From JACKOB01 sp024234575 (GTDB lineage Bacteria > Pseudomonadota > Gammaproteobacteria > Pseudomonadales > Oleiphilaceae), in assembly GCA_051208035.1 (NCBI GenBank), contig JBPJFZ010000003.1, forward strand, positions 330,172 to 394,171: 64,000 nucleotides of DNA, in the 5' to 3' direction. The first letter of the stretch is position 1. Each line of letters begins with the position of its first letter. Both the position numbers and the translations under genes were made by a program. The notes beneath the pieces are model-generated. The model was not told the origin of the DNA and did no database searches. It worked only from the letters and a program-made list of their open reading frames with translations. Below are positions 22,467 to 32,187 of this stretch, piece by piece.

Positions 22467-24470
22467 ATGATGTCAGCAATACGGACAAGGTTTTTATCTG
22501 CGGGGGTGATTTTCCTTACTGCACTACTCTTTTCATTGAGTTCGGTTGGGGTTGCTGCTGAAGAAACCGATCAAAACTGGCGGGTGAATTTAAAGGATGC
22601 TGATATTCGCGCGTTTGTCAGTCAGGTTGCCGATATCACCGGTTATAGCTTTGTTATTGACCCGCGTGTGAAAGGTAAGGTAACGGTAATTTCTAATGCG
22701 CCGATGGATGCAAACGAAGTTTACGAGATGTTTTTGTCTGTACTGCAGGTGCATGGGTTCACGGCAATCCCATCTGAGGAAGTCATTAAAATCGTTCAGC
22801 AAAATGAGGCGAAGCAGACCGCTGACAATTTGGGCATGTTACATAAGGTGCCAACAGAGCAGGTAGTCACCAGGGTTATTCAAGTTAATAACGCGAATGC
22901 GCTGGAGCTAGTCCCAATACTTAGACCTATGGTGGCAAAATATGGCCATTTGGCTGGTGTCGCCGCGGCGAATGCATTGATTATTAGCGATCATATTGCA
23001 AACATTGACCGCATCAGCAAAATCGTGGCTGAGCTGGACAGTCCTTCAAAATATGAGCTGGAAGTTGTCAAACTGAAGGATGCCTGGGTGGGGGACATGG
23101 TGAAGCTGCTGGAAGAGTTGGCACCCGCCGAGATCGGAAAAGGTAAAGTGAATGCAGCTGCCTCTAAGTTTAGTGTTGTTGCTGATGAGCGAAGTAACCG
23201 ACTCATTATAAAAGGCGATGAGAATTTCCGAATTAAGATTAAATCACTGATTTCAAAGCTTGATCAACCCGCTACTAAGGGTGGTACAACACAGGTTATT
23301 AAGCTGAAGCATGCCGATGCAAAGGACCTTGCCGACCTCATAAAGGGTCTGATGGGGGATGTGCAAACTGAAAACAAAGAGCAGGGCACTGCAGCGAAGT
23401 CGAGTGTTGCCAGCGTATACGCTGATGAAGGCTTGAATGCACTGGTGATCAGAGCCGAGCCTTCAGTAATGAGAGAAGTCGAAGATGTCATTGCTCAGCT
23501 GGACATCCGGCGAGCACAGGTGTTAATTGAGGCAGCCATTGTCGAAGTCAGTGATGACACCAACAATGGCTTAGGTGTGCAGTGGGCAATTGCTGATTTG
23601 AACAACGCCTCGGTGCCAGCGGCATTAAGTAACTTTAGTAATGTTGGGGTAAGTGCATCACAGGTGCTTTCTGCAATTATCAATAAAGAGGCCACAGTTG
23701 CGCCCTCTGATGGTGTTACGGTTGGCTTTGGGGATGAAAGCTCCAGCGGAATATCTTGGGGTGTATTGGTGCAGGCGCTATCCTCGAATACAGATGCGAA
23801 TTTATTGTCAACGCCGACCATCATTACAATGGACAATCAAGAGTCGCAAATTATCGTTGGCCAGAACGTACCATTTAAAACTGGTGAGTCAACAACAACC
23901 GGTGATGGCACTTCCAATCCATTTACCACCATTACCCGGGAAGACATCGGTGTTAAGCTCACCGTCACGCCAAGTGTGAGTGATGGTGATACAATTCGCC
24001 TTGAAATACAGCAAGAGATATCAAACGTTGCCGATAGCGTCGAATCGGCTTCGGATATTGTGACCAATAAGCGCGAAATTAAAACGTCAGTACTAGCCGA
24101 TAACAAAGAAATCGTCGTTCTGGGTGGTTTGATTGCTGATGATCAGCGGCTTAGCGAAAGTAAAGTGCCGCTTTTGGGAGACATTCCATATTTAGGTGTT
24201 CTGTTTAAGAGTACCTCTATGAAAAAGACCAAACGAAACCTTTTGGTATTTTTACGACCAACAATACTAAGAAGCAAAGAAGACAGCAGATCTGTTTCGC
24301 AGGATATGTATAACGGTCTTTGGGAACTGAATCTGGATATTGTTAACGAGCGAGTCGAGAATAGAAACCGGTCCAAGAAGCCTGAGCTCGATACGTTATT
24401 CAAGTCGAACTCACTTTATGCACCAGAGCAACTTCCAGAAGATACAGCAGACGCAGAGGTTAAGGAGTAA
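22467..24470 (+). CDS. gspD: type II secretion system secretin GspD
   Basis: 667 residues. A signal peptide ends near VAAEE (residue 33). The N0 domain follows (VNLKDADIRAFVSQVADITG), then three N1-N3 repeats with LVPILRPMVAKYGHLAG and LKHADAKDLADLIKGLMG. The secretin core has VLIEAAIVEVSDDTNNGLGV, STPTIITMDNQESQIIVGQN, VPF and KRNLLVFLRPTIL, and the C-terminal S-domain-like tail is acidic. It forms the outer-membrane channel for folded exoproteins. The rest of the gsp set (E to M) does not follow; the next gene points the other way. Confidence 0.97.
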   Translation: MMSAIRTRFLSAGVIFLTALLFSLSSVGVAAEETDQNWRVNLKDADIRAFVSQVADITGYSFVIDPRVKGKVTVISNAPMDANEVYEMFLSVLQVHGFTAIPSEEVIKIVQQNEAKQTADNLGMLHKVPTEQVVTRVIQVNNANALELVPILRPMVAKYGHLAGVAAANALIISDHIANIDRISKIVAELDSPSKYELEVVKLKDAWVGDMVKLLEELAPAEIGKGKVNAAASKFSVVADERSNRLIIKGDENFRIKIKSLISKLDQPATKGGTTQVIKLKHADAKDLADLIKGLMGDVQTENKEQGTAAKSSVASVYADEGLNALVIRAEPSVMREVEDVIAQLDIRRAQVLIEAAIVEVSDDTNNGLGVQWAIADLNNASVPAALSNFSNVGVSASQVLSAIINKEATVAPSDGVTVGFGDESSSGISWGVLVQALSSNTDANLLSTPTIITMDNQESQIIVGQNVPFKTGESTTTGDGTSNPFTTITREDIGVKLTVTPSVSDGDTIRLEIQQEISNVADSVESASDIVTNKREIKTSVLADNKEIVVLGGLIADDQRLSESKVPLLGDIPYLGVLFKSTSMKKTKRNLLVFLRPTILRSKEDSRSVSQDMYNGLWELNLDIVNERVENRNRSKKPELDTLFKSNSLYAPEQLPEDTADAEVKE

Positions 24471-24579
24471 TTGGAGAAGTAGTACCACCATTGCTTTTCT
24501 TCAGAGTGCTTTACGCCGAGTTAACCGATCATGCAATCATGAAGCGCTGCCAGTATAACTGGTCGCGCTGATACTCTGG

Positions 24580-26595
24580 CTATTTGCGAATCATTAATGC
24601 TGGCATTGGGCAATCCAGGCAGCTCGCGATAACCCTTAACACATCATACTCTTTTGTTGTAATAACGTTGTCTGCAAGAATTAAATCTGTGGCGGCATCC
24701 AATACGGCTGGTTTTAAAAGTGGAGACAAGTCTCGTAATTTATTAAAGGCAGCGCTAACCTCCCGGGTATTGCGTTTGCTCGTTAAAGGTTGTTGCGATT
24801 TGCCGCCACATAGTCGGTGAATTGAATCTTCCAGTATTGTTTTTGCAGCGGCTTCGTCCTGATGTGGCACTCCTGCCTGATATATCAAAGTCAAAATTGT
24901 ATCTAACTCATCACTTAATTCGTGTAGCTTATAGGTTTGGCGAATCTTTGGCTTTCTCACCTTAGCGGGCAGTTGCAGTTCTAAAAACGAGAGACATAAA
25001 AACTCAAAGAGACTTATCTTTCCATCGGATTTAGCCAGTGAAAATAGAGAGAATATAAGTGTTTCTCTTTGTTTTGTATCGAGTGTTTTTAGTGTTGGAG
25101 AGCAAAGCTCCAGCACTGGCATGCGCAGCTGGTTATCGATTCGTTCTGTTAGCGCAAAAATTGTCGTTATAGTTCCTACAGGAGGGAAGTTAAACCCTGA
25201 TTGATTGTAGACGCTGGTTATTTCCTTTTCGCTTAGATTGTTTTCTTTAGCGATCAAGCAAATGATGATTAGTGCAGCCCCGGAAGGGGTATGGGTCAGT
25301 TCGTGAACTTCTTCGGGAAGCCTCTGTAACAATAACCGTGCATGATCCACATCTTCGACAGAGACTTCGCCGGTTACTGTTTTAAAGGAGCTTGTGTTTG
25401 CACCTGCGTTTTTTTTCACTGGGGAAACATAAGATATAGGAGGGAGTTCATTTACATTTTTCTTGTTGGTTACTGGCGAGGCTGAGGTGGAGCTTCCTGA
25501 TGCGAATCCCTTAGCTTCTTTCGGCAGATCAGCAGATGTTTTTGTTTGCTCATTAACAGGCGCTGGCTGTTGTTTGTTTCGATTTTTTGATCTCACTCGG
25601 GCAAACATGCTTCCACCCAGTGCATCGATGCGCTCACGAATTGGTGGATGCGAGGCCAGCAGCTTGCTGAATCCTATTTTAACCGTTTCTCCAAAGCACA
25701 TGTGATTCATGCTTTCGGCCTGAATCGTGTGAGTCAGGTAAGAAGATGATGTATGCTGATCTATTGTAAACAAGGCTCCGGCAATACCTTCCGGGTTGCG
25801 CGTAAATTGCACTGATGAAGCATCGGCAAGAAATTCGCGCTGGCGCGATACGGCGGCTTTTATCAGTCTGCCCATGAAGACGCCGACATAACCAATAATG
25901 GCTAAAGCCAAACCAAGTAAAAGCATGCCCCCTTCTTCTTTGGATCGCCGGGAACTATGTCGGCCTCTACTTGAAGAACGCATTAAAAACTGGCCGATAT
26001 CTCCTACAAACAGAATGCCTGCCAGCAAGGCCATCAAGCGCAGATTTATCAACGTGTCGGCATGCAAAATATGACTGAATTCGTGGCCGATCACGCCTTG
26101 TAGTTCATCTCGGGAAAGTGTTACGAGCGCCCCCTGGGTAATCACAACCACAGTGTCTGCAGGCGTGTAGCCAGCGACGAATGCATTGATTGCCAGCTCT
26201 TGAGGCATGATAAATATCTCAGGCACAGGAAGTCCTGCGGCAATCGACATTTCTTCAACAACATTGATATATGTGCGTATTTCGGAAGAGCGGGAGTTAA
26301 GGTCTACGCGTTCCGCTCCGGCCATTTTCGCCACAGCAACACCACCGGACCCCAGTTTGATATAGCATGTAAGACTGCCAGCAATAATTACCAGTAGCGT
26401 CCCAAGTGCTGTATAGGCAGCGGGTGCTCCTAGCCACCACTGAGCTGTATCAAACTCGTAGCTGTTAGAAAACTTGAAGATAACAAAAATAGCGCCATTG
26501 ACGGCAACAACTACGAGCAAAACAGCGATAACAAACAACAGCAAGAGCAGGCTGGTTTTTCGTCTGGCGTTATCCTGGCGCTGAAAAAAGTCCAT
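24580..26595 (-). CDS. M48 (HtpX-like) metallopeptidase with TerB-like tail
   Basis: 671 residues, about twice the length of HtpX. Two membrane helices occupy about 15-40 and 58-80. The protease motif is HEFSH at 171-175, with the third zinc ligand in REFLAD (E254). Further hydrophobic segments lie near 183-205 and 224-243. After SHPPIRERIDALGG (near 330) comes a low-complexity linker with Lys, Gln, Pro and Ser. The C-terminal 200 residues contain FSLAKSDGKISLFEFLCL and DLILADNVITTKEYDVLRVI, which resemble TerB-type helical repeats. M48 proteases degrade damaged membrane proteins. lemA lies 73 bases upstream on the same strand, a common pairing. Confidence 0.87.
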   Translation of the reverse strand: MDFFQRQDNARRKTSLLLLLFVIAVLLVVVAVNGAIFVIFKFSNSYEFDTAQWWLGAPAAYTALGTLLVIIAGSLTCYIKLGSGGVAVAKMAGAERVDLNSRSSEIRTYINVVEEMSIAAGLPVPEIFIMPQELAINAFVAGYTPADTVVVITQGALVTLSRDELQGVIGHEFSHILHADTLINLRLMALLAGILFVGDIGQFLMRSSSRGRHSSRRSKEEGGMLLLGLALAIIGYVGVFMGRLIKAAVSRQREFLADASSVQFTRNPEGIAGALFTIDQHTSSSYLTHTIQAESMNHMCFGETVKIGFSKLLASHPPIRERIDALGGSMFARVRSKNRNKQQPAPVNEQTKTSADLPKEAKGFASGSSTSASPVTNKKNVNELPPISYVSPVKKNAGANTSSFKTVTGEVSVEDVDHARLLLQRLPEEVHELTHTPSGAALIIICLIAKENNLSEKEITSVYNQSGFNFPPVGTITTIFALTERIDNQLRMPVLELCSPTLKTLDTKQRETLIFSLFSLAKSDGKISLFEFLCLSFLELQLPAKVRKPKIRQTYKLHELSDELDTILTLIYQAGVPHQDEAAAKTILEDSIHRLCGGKSQQPLTSKRNTREVSAAFNKLRDLSPLLKPAVLDAATDLILADNVITTKEYDVLRVIASCLDCPMPALMIRK

Positions 26596-26668
26596 GGCTT
26601 GTCCTATCGATCATATCGGTCCTGAAGGCCCTCGTGCAAAATCCGCTTGAGATGGCGCAAAATGTTGA

Positions 26669-27262
26669 TCAGTTGAACGAGACCTTTACTGCTTGCTTGG
26701 CATCAGGCGTTTCTATTTCGAAGAGTTCAGTCTCTTTAAAAGCGAAAAAGCCCGCGACAAAGTTATTAGGAAACTGCTCGCGATAGGTGTGGTAAGTCAT
26801 TACGGAGTCATTATAGGCCTGACGGGAGAATGCTACTTTGTTTTCCGTACTGGTGAGTTCTTCCATCAGTTGCTGCATTGTTTCGTTGGCTTTTAGGTCC
26901 GGGTAGTTTTCTGATACGGCGTAGAAGTTTGCCAGCGCTTTATTTAGCATACCTTCAGCTCCGGAAAGTTTTTTAATCAGGCTGCCATCTTCAGGGTGAC
27001 CAGATGCCTGTTGCGTTGCCGAGACGGCCTGACTTCTCGCTGCCATGACCTTTTCAAGGGTCTCTTGCTCATGCTTCATATAGGTTTTTGCTGTTTCAAC
27101 CAGGTTTGGGATCAGGTCATGTCGTCGTTGCAGTTGCACGTCGATTTGTGCGAATGAGTTTTTAAAGCGGTTTTTAAGGCTGACGAGTTTGTTATAAATG
27201 CCAATGACAAAAAATATGGCACCGACTATAACGACCAAGCCAATAATGGTTTTAATATCCAT
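26669..27262 (-). CDS. lemA: LemA family protein
   Basis: 197 residues with one N-terminal membrane helix (5-22), then the family core: YNKLVSLKNRFKNSFAQIDV, QLQRRHDLIPNLVETAKTYM, LNKALANFYAVSENYPDLKA and NETMQQLMEELTSTENKVAF. LemA proteins are helical bundles anchored in the inner membrane. Their role is poorly known, but they occur next to M48 proteases in many bacteria, as here. It is the upstream gene of a two-gene operon with the M48 gene. Confidence 0.95.
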   Translation of the reverse strand: MDIKTIIGLVVIVGAIFFVIGIYNKLVSLKNRFKNSFAQIDVQLQRRHDLIPNLVETAKTYMKHEQETLEKVMAARSQAVSATQQASGHPEDGSLIKKLSGAEGMLNKALANFYAVSENYPDLKANETMQQLMEELTSTENKVAFSRQAYNDSVMTYHTYREQFPNNFVAGFFAFKETELFEIETPDAKQAVKVSFN

Positions 27263-27351
27263 GTTTTTCCCCTGCCGTCTGGTTTAATAGTGTTAATCGC
27301 TCTGCGGTTTCGTCCTGATTGGCAAAATATGGCAAGCCGCAGTTGGGTGTT

Positions 27352-29394
27352 CTATTCTCGGTTAAACGATTTTATGTATTTGATAACCTCGGAAGGCAGT
27401 ACCGGCTTACTATAAAAGTAGCCTTGCCCCATCTCGCAGCCATTCTTTCTGAGGTAGGTTTCTTGCTCAAGTGTTTCTACCCCTTCGGCGATAACTTTAA
27501 GGCGGAGGGTTTTCCCAAGCTGGATGATAGCGTTTACTATGATTGTATCGTCATCATCGACGAATAAATCTCGCACGAACTGCTTGTCGATTTTAATTTT
27601 ATCTATGGGCAGCCGCTTGAGATAGCTCAGGGAAGAGTAGCCCGTACCAAAGTCGTCTACAGAAATGGTTATTCCCAGCTCTTTAAGCATGTCTAGTTTT
27701 TCAGTGGCTTGTTCCATATTTTCCATAAAGCCGGTTTCTGTCACTTCTATTTCGATAGTGCTTGGGGGAATGTTATGTTTTTCCAGTGCTTGCTGAATGG
27801 TTACTTCAATATCAGGCTGTTTTAGCTGATTTGCAGAAAGATTGATAGAAACATTGAGTTCGTTGCCTTGGGCGCGCCAGCTAGCGATCTGTGCACAGAC
27901 CTGATGAATAACCCACTCGCCTATCTGAATGATAGAGCCTTCACCTTCGGCTATGGGTATAAAAAGGTCAGGGGGAATGTTGCCCTGTTCCGGGTGTGTC
28001 CAGCGTAATAATGCTTCGACACCTGTAATCAAATTGTTTTGATAGTCAATTTGCGGCTGGTATACGAGGTAGAGTTCGTTGCCTTCAATCGCATTTGCCA
28101 GGTCACGGCCAAGTTGTTTGCGCTTGCGCATTTCGCTATCAACACTGGCAACGTAAAACTGGTATTGATTGCGGCTGACAGTTTTGGCCAGAGTCATTGT
28201 GTGCTCTGCCTTCTGCAAAAGCTTGTCAGGTTTTTCACCATCGTCAGGGAAGATCGTGATGCCGATAGTTGTGTGTAGACGAACCTCTTCGCATTCATTA
28301 AGCACGAAACCTTTGTTCAAGCCTTTAATCAGGCCGTCCACCAGTTCTGCCGCTTTAAACGCCGAGCCTACATTGTAAATAAGCATGGCAAACTGATCGC
28401 CACCGAGACGTGATGCGATAAGCGGTGTGTCAAGTGATGAAGTGAGTCGCTCTGCATACATCTGCAGTAGCTGGTCGCCAGTACTGTATGTGTGTTGCTC
28501 GTTAATAGACTTAAAGTCGTCAATGCCACAGCAGAAAACAGCAACCTTTTGTTTTAGTCTTCTTGCATCCTCCAGTGCATTTTCGAGATGATTGGTAAAC
28601 ATCAATCGATTTGGCAGGCCTGTAAGTGGGTCGTATTGTGAGAGCTTTAATACGCGTGCCTCTGCTGCCCGCCGCTTTTGCTGGTTTTCGGAAATCTCGC
28701 TAAACAACGTGTTGGTTGTCGTTACCCACGTGCCAATTTCATCAGATTTGTGCCCCCGCGGAATTCTAAGTTGCTTTTCGCCGGGGTTAGATGGATCCAC
28801 TTGCGCGATAGAGTTGATTAGCATCATGATCGGGCGCGTGAGTAAAAAATGGCAAACAAAGAAAATGATCGCACCTAGTATCGCAGCCCGTATAAGTCCG
28901 GATAGCAGAACGATGCCGGATCGCTCAATAAAATGACCCGTGCCGAGTGCGGTGTCTATCGTAATGACAAGATCGCCATAGTAGACTGGATCTGGATCGT
29001 TTTTGAGTAGTCGAATACTATATTTTCTTTCTCTTTGAAACAGTGGGTCAGAAAGCCAGCGAGATGAACTTTCGGTGAGAGGCCGGTTGCGTTCAGCAAG
29101 CACTGTCGCATCGGGATGCGTAATCGCGGCATACCTGATCGAGGTTCGTTTAAAAAGACCTTCAATAACTTGCTCTGCCAGTTCCGGATCAATGCTATAA
29201 ACGGCCTGAGTAGCAGGTTGTTTTACAACTTGCAAAAGTTGATTGGCATCGGCATCAAACTCGTCCTGAGCGCGCAGCGCATCAAGCCCTACTTGCGTCA
29301 GCCCTAAAATGGCCCCGACCAATAGCGCAGTGATCATTACCCAGCTTAATAAGCGGACCGCGATCTTCTTATTAGGAAATTTTTTTTCGTGCAT
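27352..29394 (-). CDS. membrane GGDEF/EAL protein, likely c-di-GMP phosphodiesterase
   Basis: 680 residues. Helix 11-35, a periplasmic sensor of about 120 residues, helix 158-185, a HAMP linker to about 240, a GGDEF domain (265-420) and an EAL domain (430-680). The cyclase loop reads GGDQF at 331-335, with Gln for the catalytic Glu, so cyclase activity is doubtful; GTP binding as a regulatory input is possible. The EAL domain looks intact: EALLRW at 460-465, NLSANQL, DDFGTGYSS at 580-588 and EGVET. It should hydrolyse cyclic di-GMP at the inner membrane. It is a single gene. Confidence 0.93.
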   Translation of the reverse strand: MHEKKFPNKKIAVRLLSWVMITALLVGAILGLTQVGLDALRAQDEFDADANQLLQVVKQPATQAVYSIDPELAEQVIEGLFKRTSIRYAAITHPDATVLAERNRPLTESSSRWLSDPLFQRERKYSIRLLKNDPDPVYYGDLVITIDTALGTGHFIERSGIVLLSGLIRAAILGAIIFFVCHFLLTRPIMMLINSIAQVDPSNPGEKQLRIPRGHKSDEIGTWVTTTNTLFSEISENQQKRRAAEARVLKLSQYDPLTGLPNRLMFTNHLENALEDARRLKQKVAVFCCGIDDFKSINEQHTYSTGDQLLQMYAERLTSSLDTPLIASRLGGDQFAMLIYNVGSAFKAAELVDGLIKGLNKGFVLNECEEVRLHTTIGITIFPDDGEKPDKLLQKAEHTMTLAKTVSRNQYQFYVASVDSEMRKRKQLGRDLANAIEGNELYLVYQPQIDYQNNLITGVEALLRWTHPEQGNIPPDLFIPIAEGEGSIIQIGEWVIHQVCAQIASWRAQGNELNVSINLSANQLKQPDIEVTIQQALEKHNIPPSTIEIEVTETGFMENMEQATEKLDMLKELGITISVDDFGTGYSSLSYLKRLPIDKIKIDKQFVRDLFVDDDDTIIVNAIIQLGKTLRLKVIAEGVETLEQETYLRKNGCEMGQGYFYSKPVLPSEVIKYIKSFNRE

Positions 29395-29644
29395 TATGGT
29401 CGTAGTTGTTCACTGTTAAGTTGAATCCAGCATGAAGGCTGTTCTGCCGACTTTGCCTGCTAAAGGTCATATTTTTAATAAGAAATGTGATCAACAAATA
29501 ACCTAAGTGATGTCAGTAAGCATGTTTTGTAAGTGTAGACAATTAATACTGTTTTTTGTAGCGGCAGGAAGATTTTGATTGCGGATGGATCAGTAGATTA
29601 AAATCCAGAGAGGGGGGAGGTTGATATTGTGTCTTGGGGAAGTC
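29395..29644. other. intergenic region, no gene found
   Basis: About 250 bases between the start of the GGDEF/EAL gene and the end of sodB. It must contain the promoter of the minus-strand GGDEF/EAL gene. No repeat or short coding frame stands out. Confidence 0.3.
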
Positions 29645-29668
29645 AGAGAGCCCGGTTAGAGGCTCTCT
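29645..29668 (-). terminator. hairpin after sodB
   Basis: AGAGAGCC (29645-29652) pairs with GGCTCTCT (29661-29668) across an 8-base loop, 10 bases after the sodB stop on the minus strand. The sequence that follows in the minus direction is not T-rich, so its efficiency as a terminator is uncertain. Confidence 0.5.
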
Positions 29669-29678
29669 TTCGGGGCAT

Positions 29679-30260
29679 TTATCCTGCGAAATTAGCAGAT
29701 ACAAATTCCCAGTTTACCAGTGCCCAGAAAGCTTTGAGGTAATCAGGGCGAACATTGCGATAATCGATATAATACGCGTGTTCCCACAAATCACAGGTCA
29801 GCAAAGGCTTGTCTTCAGTGGTCAGTGGTGTGGCTGCATTGCTAGTGTTAACAATAGCAACCGAGCCGTCGGCTTTTTTCACAAGCCAGGTCCAGCTTGA
29901 ACCAAAGTTGTTTACTGCTTTGTCATTAAACTGTGCCTGGAACTCTGCAAATGAACCAAACGCTTTGTTAATTGCATCTGCCAGAGCACCAGTAGGTTCG
30001 CCGCCGCCTTTAGGTGACAGTCCATTCCAGTAAAACGTATGGTTCCAGATTTGCGCCGCATTGTTGAAAACAGGGCCAGAAGAGGTTTTCACAACTTCCT
30101 CGAGTGATTTGCCTTCAAACTCAGTGCCAGGAACCAGGCCATTCAGCTTAACAACATAAGTGTTGTGGTGTTTGCCGTAGTGAAAGTCAAGCGTTTCAGC
30201 CGAAATGTGTGGCTCGAGCGCGTTTCTTTCGTAAGGTAATGGAGGTAATTCAAATGCCAT
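29679..30260 (-). CDS. sodB: superoxide dismutase, Fe type
   Basis: 193 residues from the ATG at 30258-30260, which follows GGAGAACC; an upstream frame extension of 15 residues is not family-like. The order matches FeSOD: MAFELPPLPYERNALEPHIS, the ligand helix DFHYGKHHNTYVVKLN, WNHTFYWNGLSP, and DLWEHAYYIDYRN with the Asp and His ligands near the C-terminus. The Gln in FNDKAVNNFGSSWTWL-type context and SAETLDFHYGKHH favour iron. It removes cytoplasmic superoxide. It is a single gene. Confidence 0.95.
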   Translation of the reverse strand: MAFELPPLPYERNALEPHISAETLDFHYGKHHNTYVVKLNGLVPGTEFEGKSLEEVVKTSSGPVFNNAAQIWNHTFYWNGLSPKGGGEPTGALADAINKAFGSFAEFQAQFNDKAVNNFGSSWTWLVKKADGSVAIVNTSNAATPLTTEDKPLLTCDLWEHAYYIDYRNVRPDYLKAFWALVNWEFVSANFAG

Positions 30261-30463
30261 ATGATGGTTCTCCGTATTATGTATTATCTTTCTGTTTTTA
30301 AACACGTTTTACTGTGTGCTGTTGTTGCGAAAAGCATGCAAAAATTGTTGTTACGTGACATAAAGGCCCTCAATAATAGCACCTGATATGGTGTTTATCT
30401 ATCTGATTTGAAGTGCTATTTTGACGCTGATATGTAGTCGATGTCTTGTATCGCGGCTCATTT

Positions 30464-31612
30464 TTAACTGTCCGTTGAGTCGTCACTTTTTACTGTTCGG
30501 GTTAGACTGCACTCGAAGGCTGGGCACGATGGGATGTGCTCAATGGTATTCTCGACGCGCCAGATGAGCTCTTTGTACGAATCAGCAACAATGTTGATAT
30601 GCCCGATCTTGCGACCCGCGCGCTCTTCTTTACCGTACATATGCAGGTGTACGTAAGGCAATTTAAGAGTGCTTTCTTTATTGCCTGCAGTGCCGATCAG
30701 GTTAATCATGCATGTTGGGCTGATGGCGCTTGTGTCACCAAGCGGTAGCCCTGCGATAGCGCGAATATGGTTTTCAAATTGACTGCACTTGGCCCCATTC
30801 ATGCTCCAGTGTCCGGAGTTGTGGACACGCGGTGCCATTTCGTTGGCCAGCAATCCTCGCGGAGTAACGAATAGCTCGAGCGTTAGTACACCGACATGCC
30901 CCAGCTCATTTAAAAGATCACGAATATAACTCTCTGCAACAGATTTTACATCGTTGTTTAGTTCAGGCGCAGGTGCAATGGAGTATCGCAGAATGCCATC
31001 TTTGTGCACATTTTCGGCCATCGGGTAGAACGCCACGTCACCGTCTCTGGAGCGTACGGCAATCATTGATACTTCGCGGTCAAACTCCACAAAAGACTCT
31101 ACGACGAGGGTATTGTGGCCAATAGACTGCCACGCGGCAGTAGCATCTTCTGGGGATTTCAGTACCGCCTGACCTTTTCCGTCATAGCCGTCGGTGGCAG
31201 ATTTGGCGACAACGGGGCAGCCCAACTCAGTTGCGGCTTGTTTGAGCTCTTCGGCACTGGTGGCAACTTTATATGATGCGGTGGGGATACCAAGCTGCGC
31301 GAATAGTTTTTTCTCTTCCACACGGTTTTGGCAGATGCGGATAGACTTCGAAGAGGGGTAAAGTGGCTTAAATTTCTCTACTTCTTGTGTTAACCCTAAG
31401 GGGATGTTTTCGAATTCGTAAGTAGCAACATCGATTTGTGCCAGAAACTCGTTAAGCTTTTCGTGATGGCTGCTTGCGTCAACAATGATTTCACCGATAC
31501 CTGCGGTCGGAGATCCTGACGTGTCATAAAACGAAAAGGATGCATCAAGAGGAAGCCCAGCCAAAGCCAGCATTCTGCCTAGTTGGCCTGCGCCTAATAT
31601 ACCAATCCGCAT
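30464..31612 (-). CDS. purK: N5-carboxyaminoimidazole ribonucleotide synthase
   Basis: 382 residues from the ATG at 31610-31612 (MRIGILGAGQLGRMLALAG), preceded by GGGAG seven bases upstream. It is an ATP-grasp enzyme converting AIR, bicarbonate and ATP into N5-CAIR in purine synthesis. Visible signatures are PVVAKSATDGYDGKGQAVLK, FVEFDREVSMIAVRSRDGD, and NEMAPRVHNSGHWSMNGAKC with SQFENHIRAI. purE lies 74 bases upstream on the same strand, so the two form a purEK operon and perform consecutive steps. Confidence 0.97.
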   Translation of the reverse strand: MRIGILGAGQLGRMLALAGLPLDASFSFYDTSGSPTAGIGEIIVDASSHHEKLNEFLAQIDVATYEFENIPLGLTQEVEKFKPLYPSSKSIRICQNRVEEKKLFAQLGIPTASYKVATSAEELKQAATELGCPVVAKSATDGYDGKGQAVLKSPEDATAAWQSIGHNTLVVESFVEFDREVSMIAVRSRDGDVAFYPMAENVHKDGILRYSIAPAPELNNDVKSVAESYIRDLLNELGHVGVLTLELFVTPRGLLANEMAPRVHNSGHWSMNGAKCSQFENHIRAIAGLPLGDTSAISPTCMINLIGTAGNKESTLKLPYVHLHMYGKEERAGRKIGHINIVADSYKELIWRVENTIEHIPSCPAFECSLTRTVKSDDSTDS

Positions 31613-31686
31613 AATTTGACTCCCGGAGTACACAAGTTATTGGTTGTTGCTAAGGTTTGTTGAGTCTGTCTGAGCCTTGTTTAAAA

Positions 31687-32187
31687 CTATAGATCGGGTT
31701 CTGGGTTATTTAGCACTGATTCTGTTTGGTGCTTGCGGAATGCAATCAGGGCTTCCCTGACACTGACATCTTCCAAGGCGACTATTTGAGCGGCCAGTAT
31801 GCCTGCATTAGTGGCCCCAGCTTTACCTATTGCCAAGGTTGCAACCGGAACGCCACCGGGCATTTGTACAATAGATAGCAATGAGTCGAGGCCATTCAGT
31901 GTTTTGGATTGTACGGGCACCCCCAATATGGGCAGGTGGGTTTTTGCTGCCACCATGCCAGGCAGATGCGCTGCCCCGCCGGCACCAGCTATAATGGTTT
32001 TTAATCCGCGACTTGCCGCTTGTTCAGCATATTGGAAGAGCAGGTCTGGCGTTCGATGTGCCGAAACGACCCGTTTTTCGTAACTTACGCCCAGTTTATC
32101 CAGCATTTCGGCGGCATACTGCATTGTTGGCCAATCTGATTTAGAGCCCATAATTAAACCGACAACGGGTGTTTTACTTTCTGGCAT
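31687..32187 (-). CDS. purE: 5-(carboxyamino)imidazole ribonucleotide mutase
   Basis: 166 residues from the ATG at 32185-32187; a TTG three codons earlier is possible. VGLIMGSKSDWPTMQYAAEM, RVVSAHRTPDLLFQYAEQA, GLKTIIAGAGGAAHLPGMVA and LPILGVPVQSKTLNGLDSLL are the class I PurE signatures, including the catalytic His in SAHRTP. It converts N5-CAIR to CAIR. It is first in the operon with purK. Confidence 0.97.
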   Translation of the reverse strand: MPESKTPVVGLIMGSKSDWPTMQYAAEMLDKLGVSYEKRVVSAHRTPDLLFQYAEQAASRGLKTIIAGAGGAAHLPGMVAAKTHLPILGVPVQSKTLNGLDSLLSIVQMPGGVPVATLAIGKAGATNAGILAAQIVALEDVSVREALIAFRKHQTESVLNNPEPDL

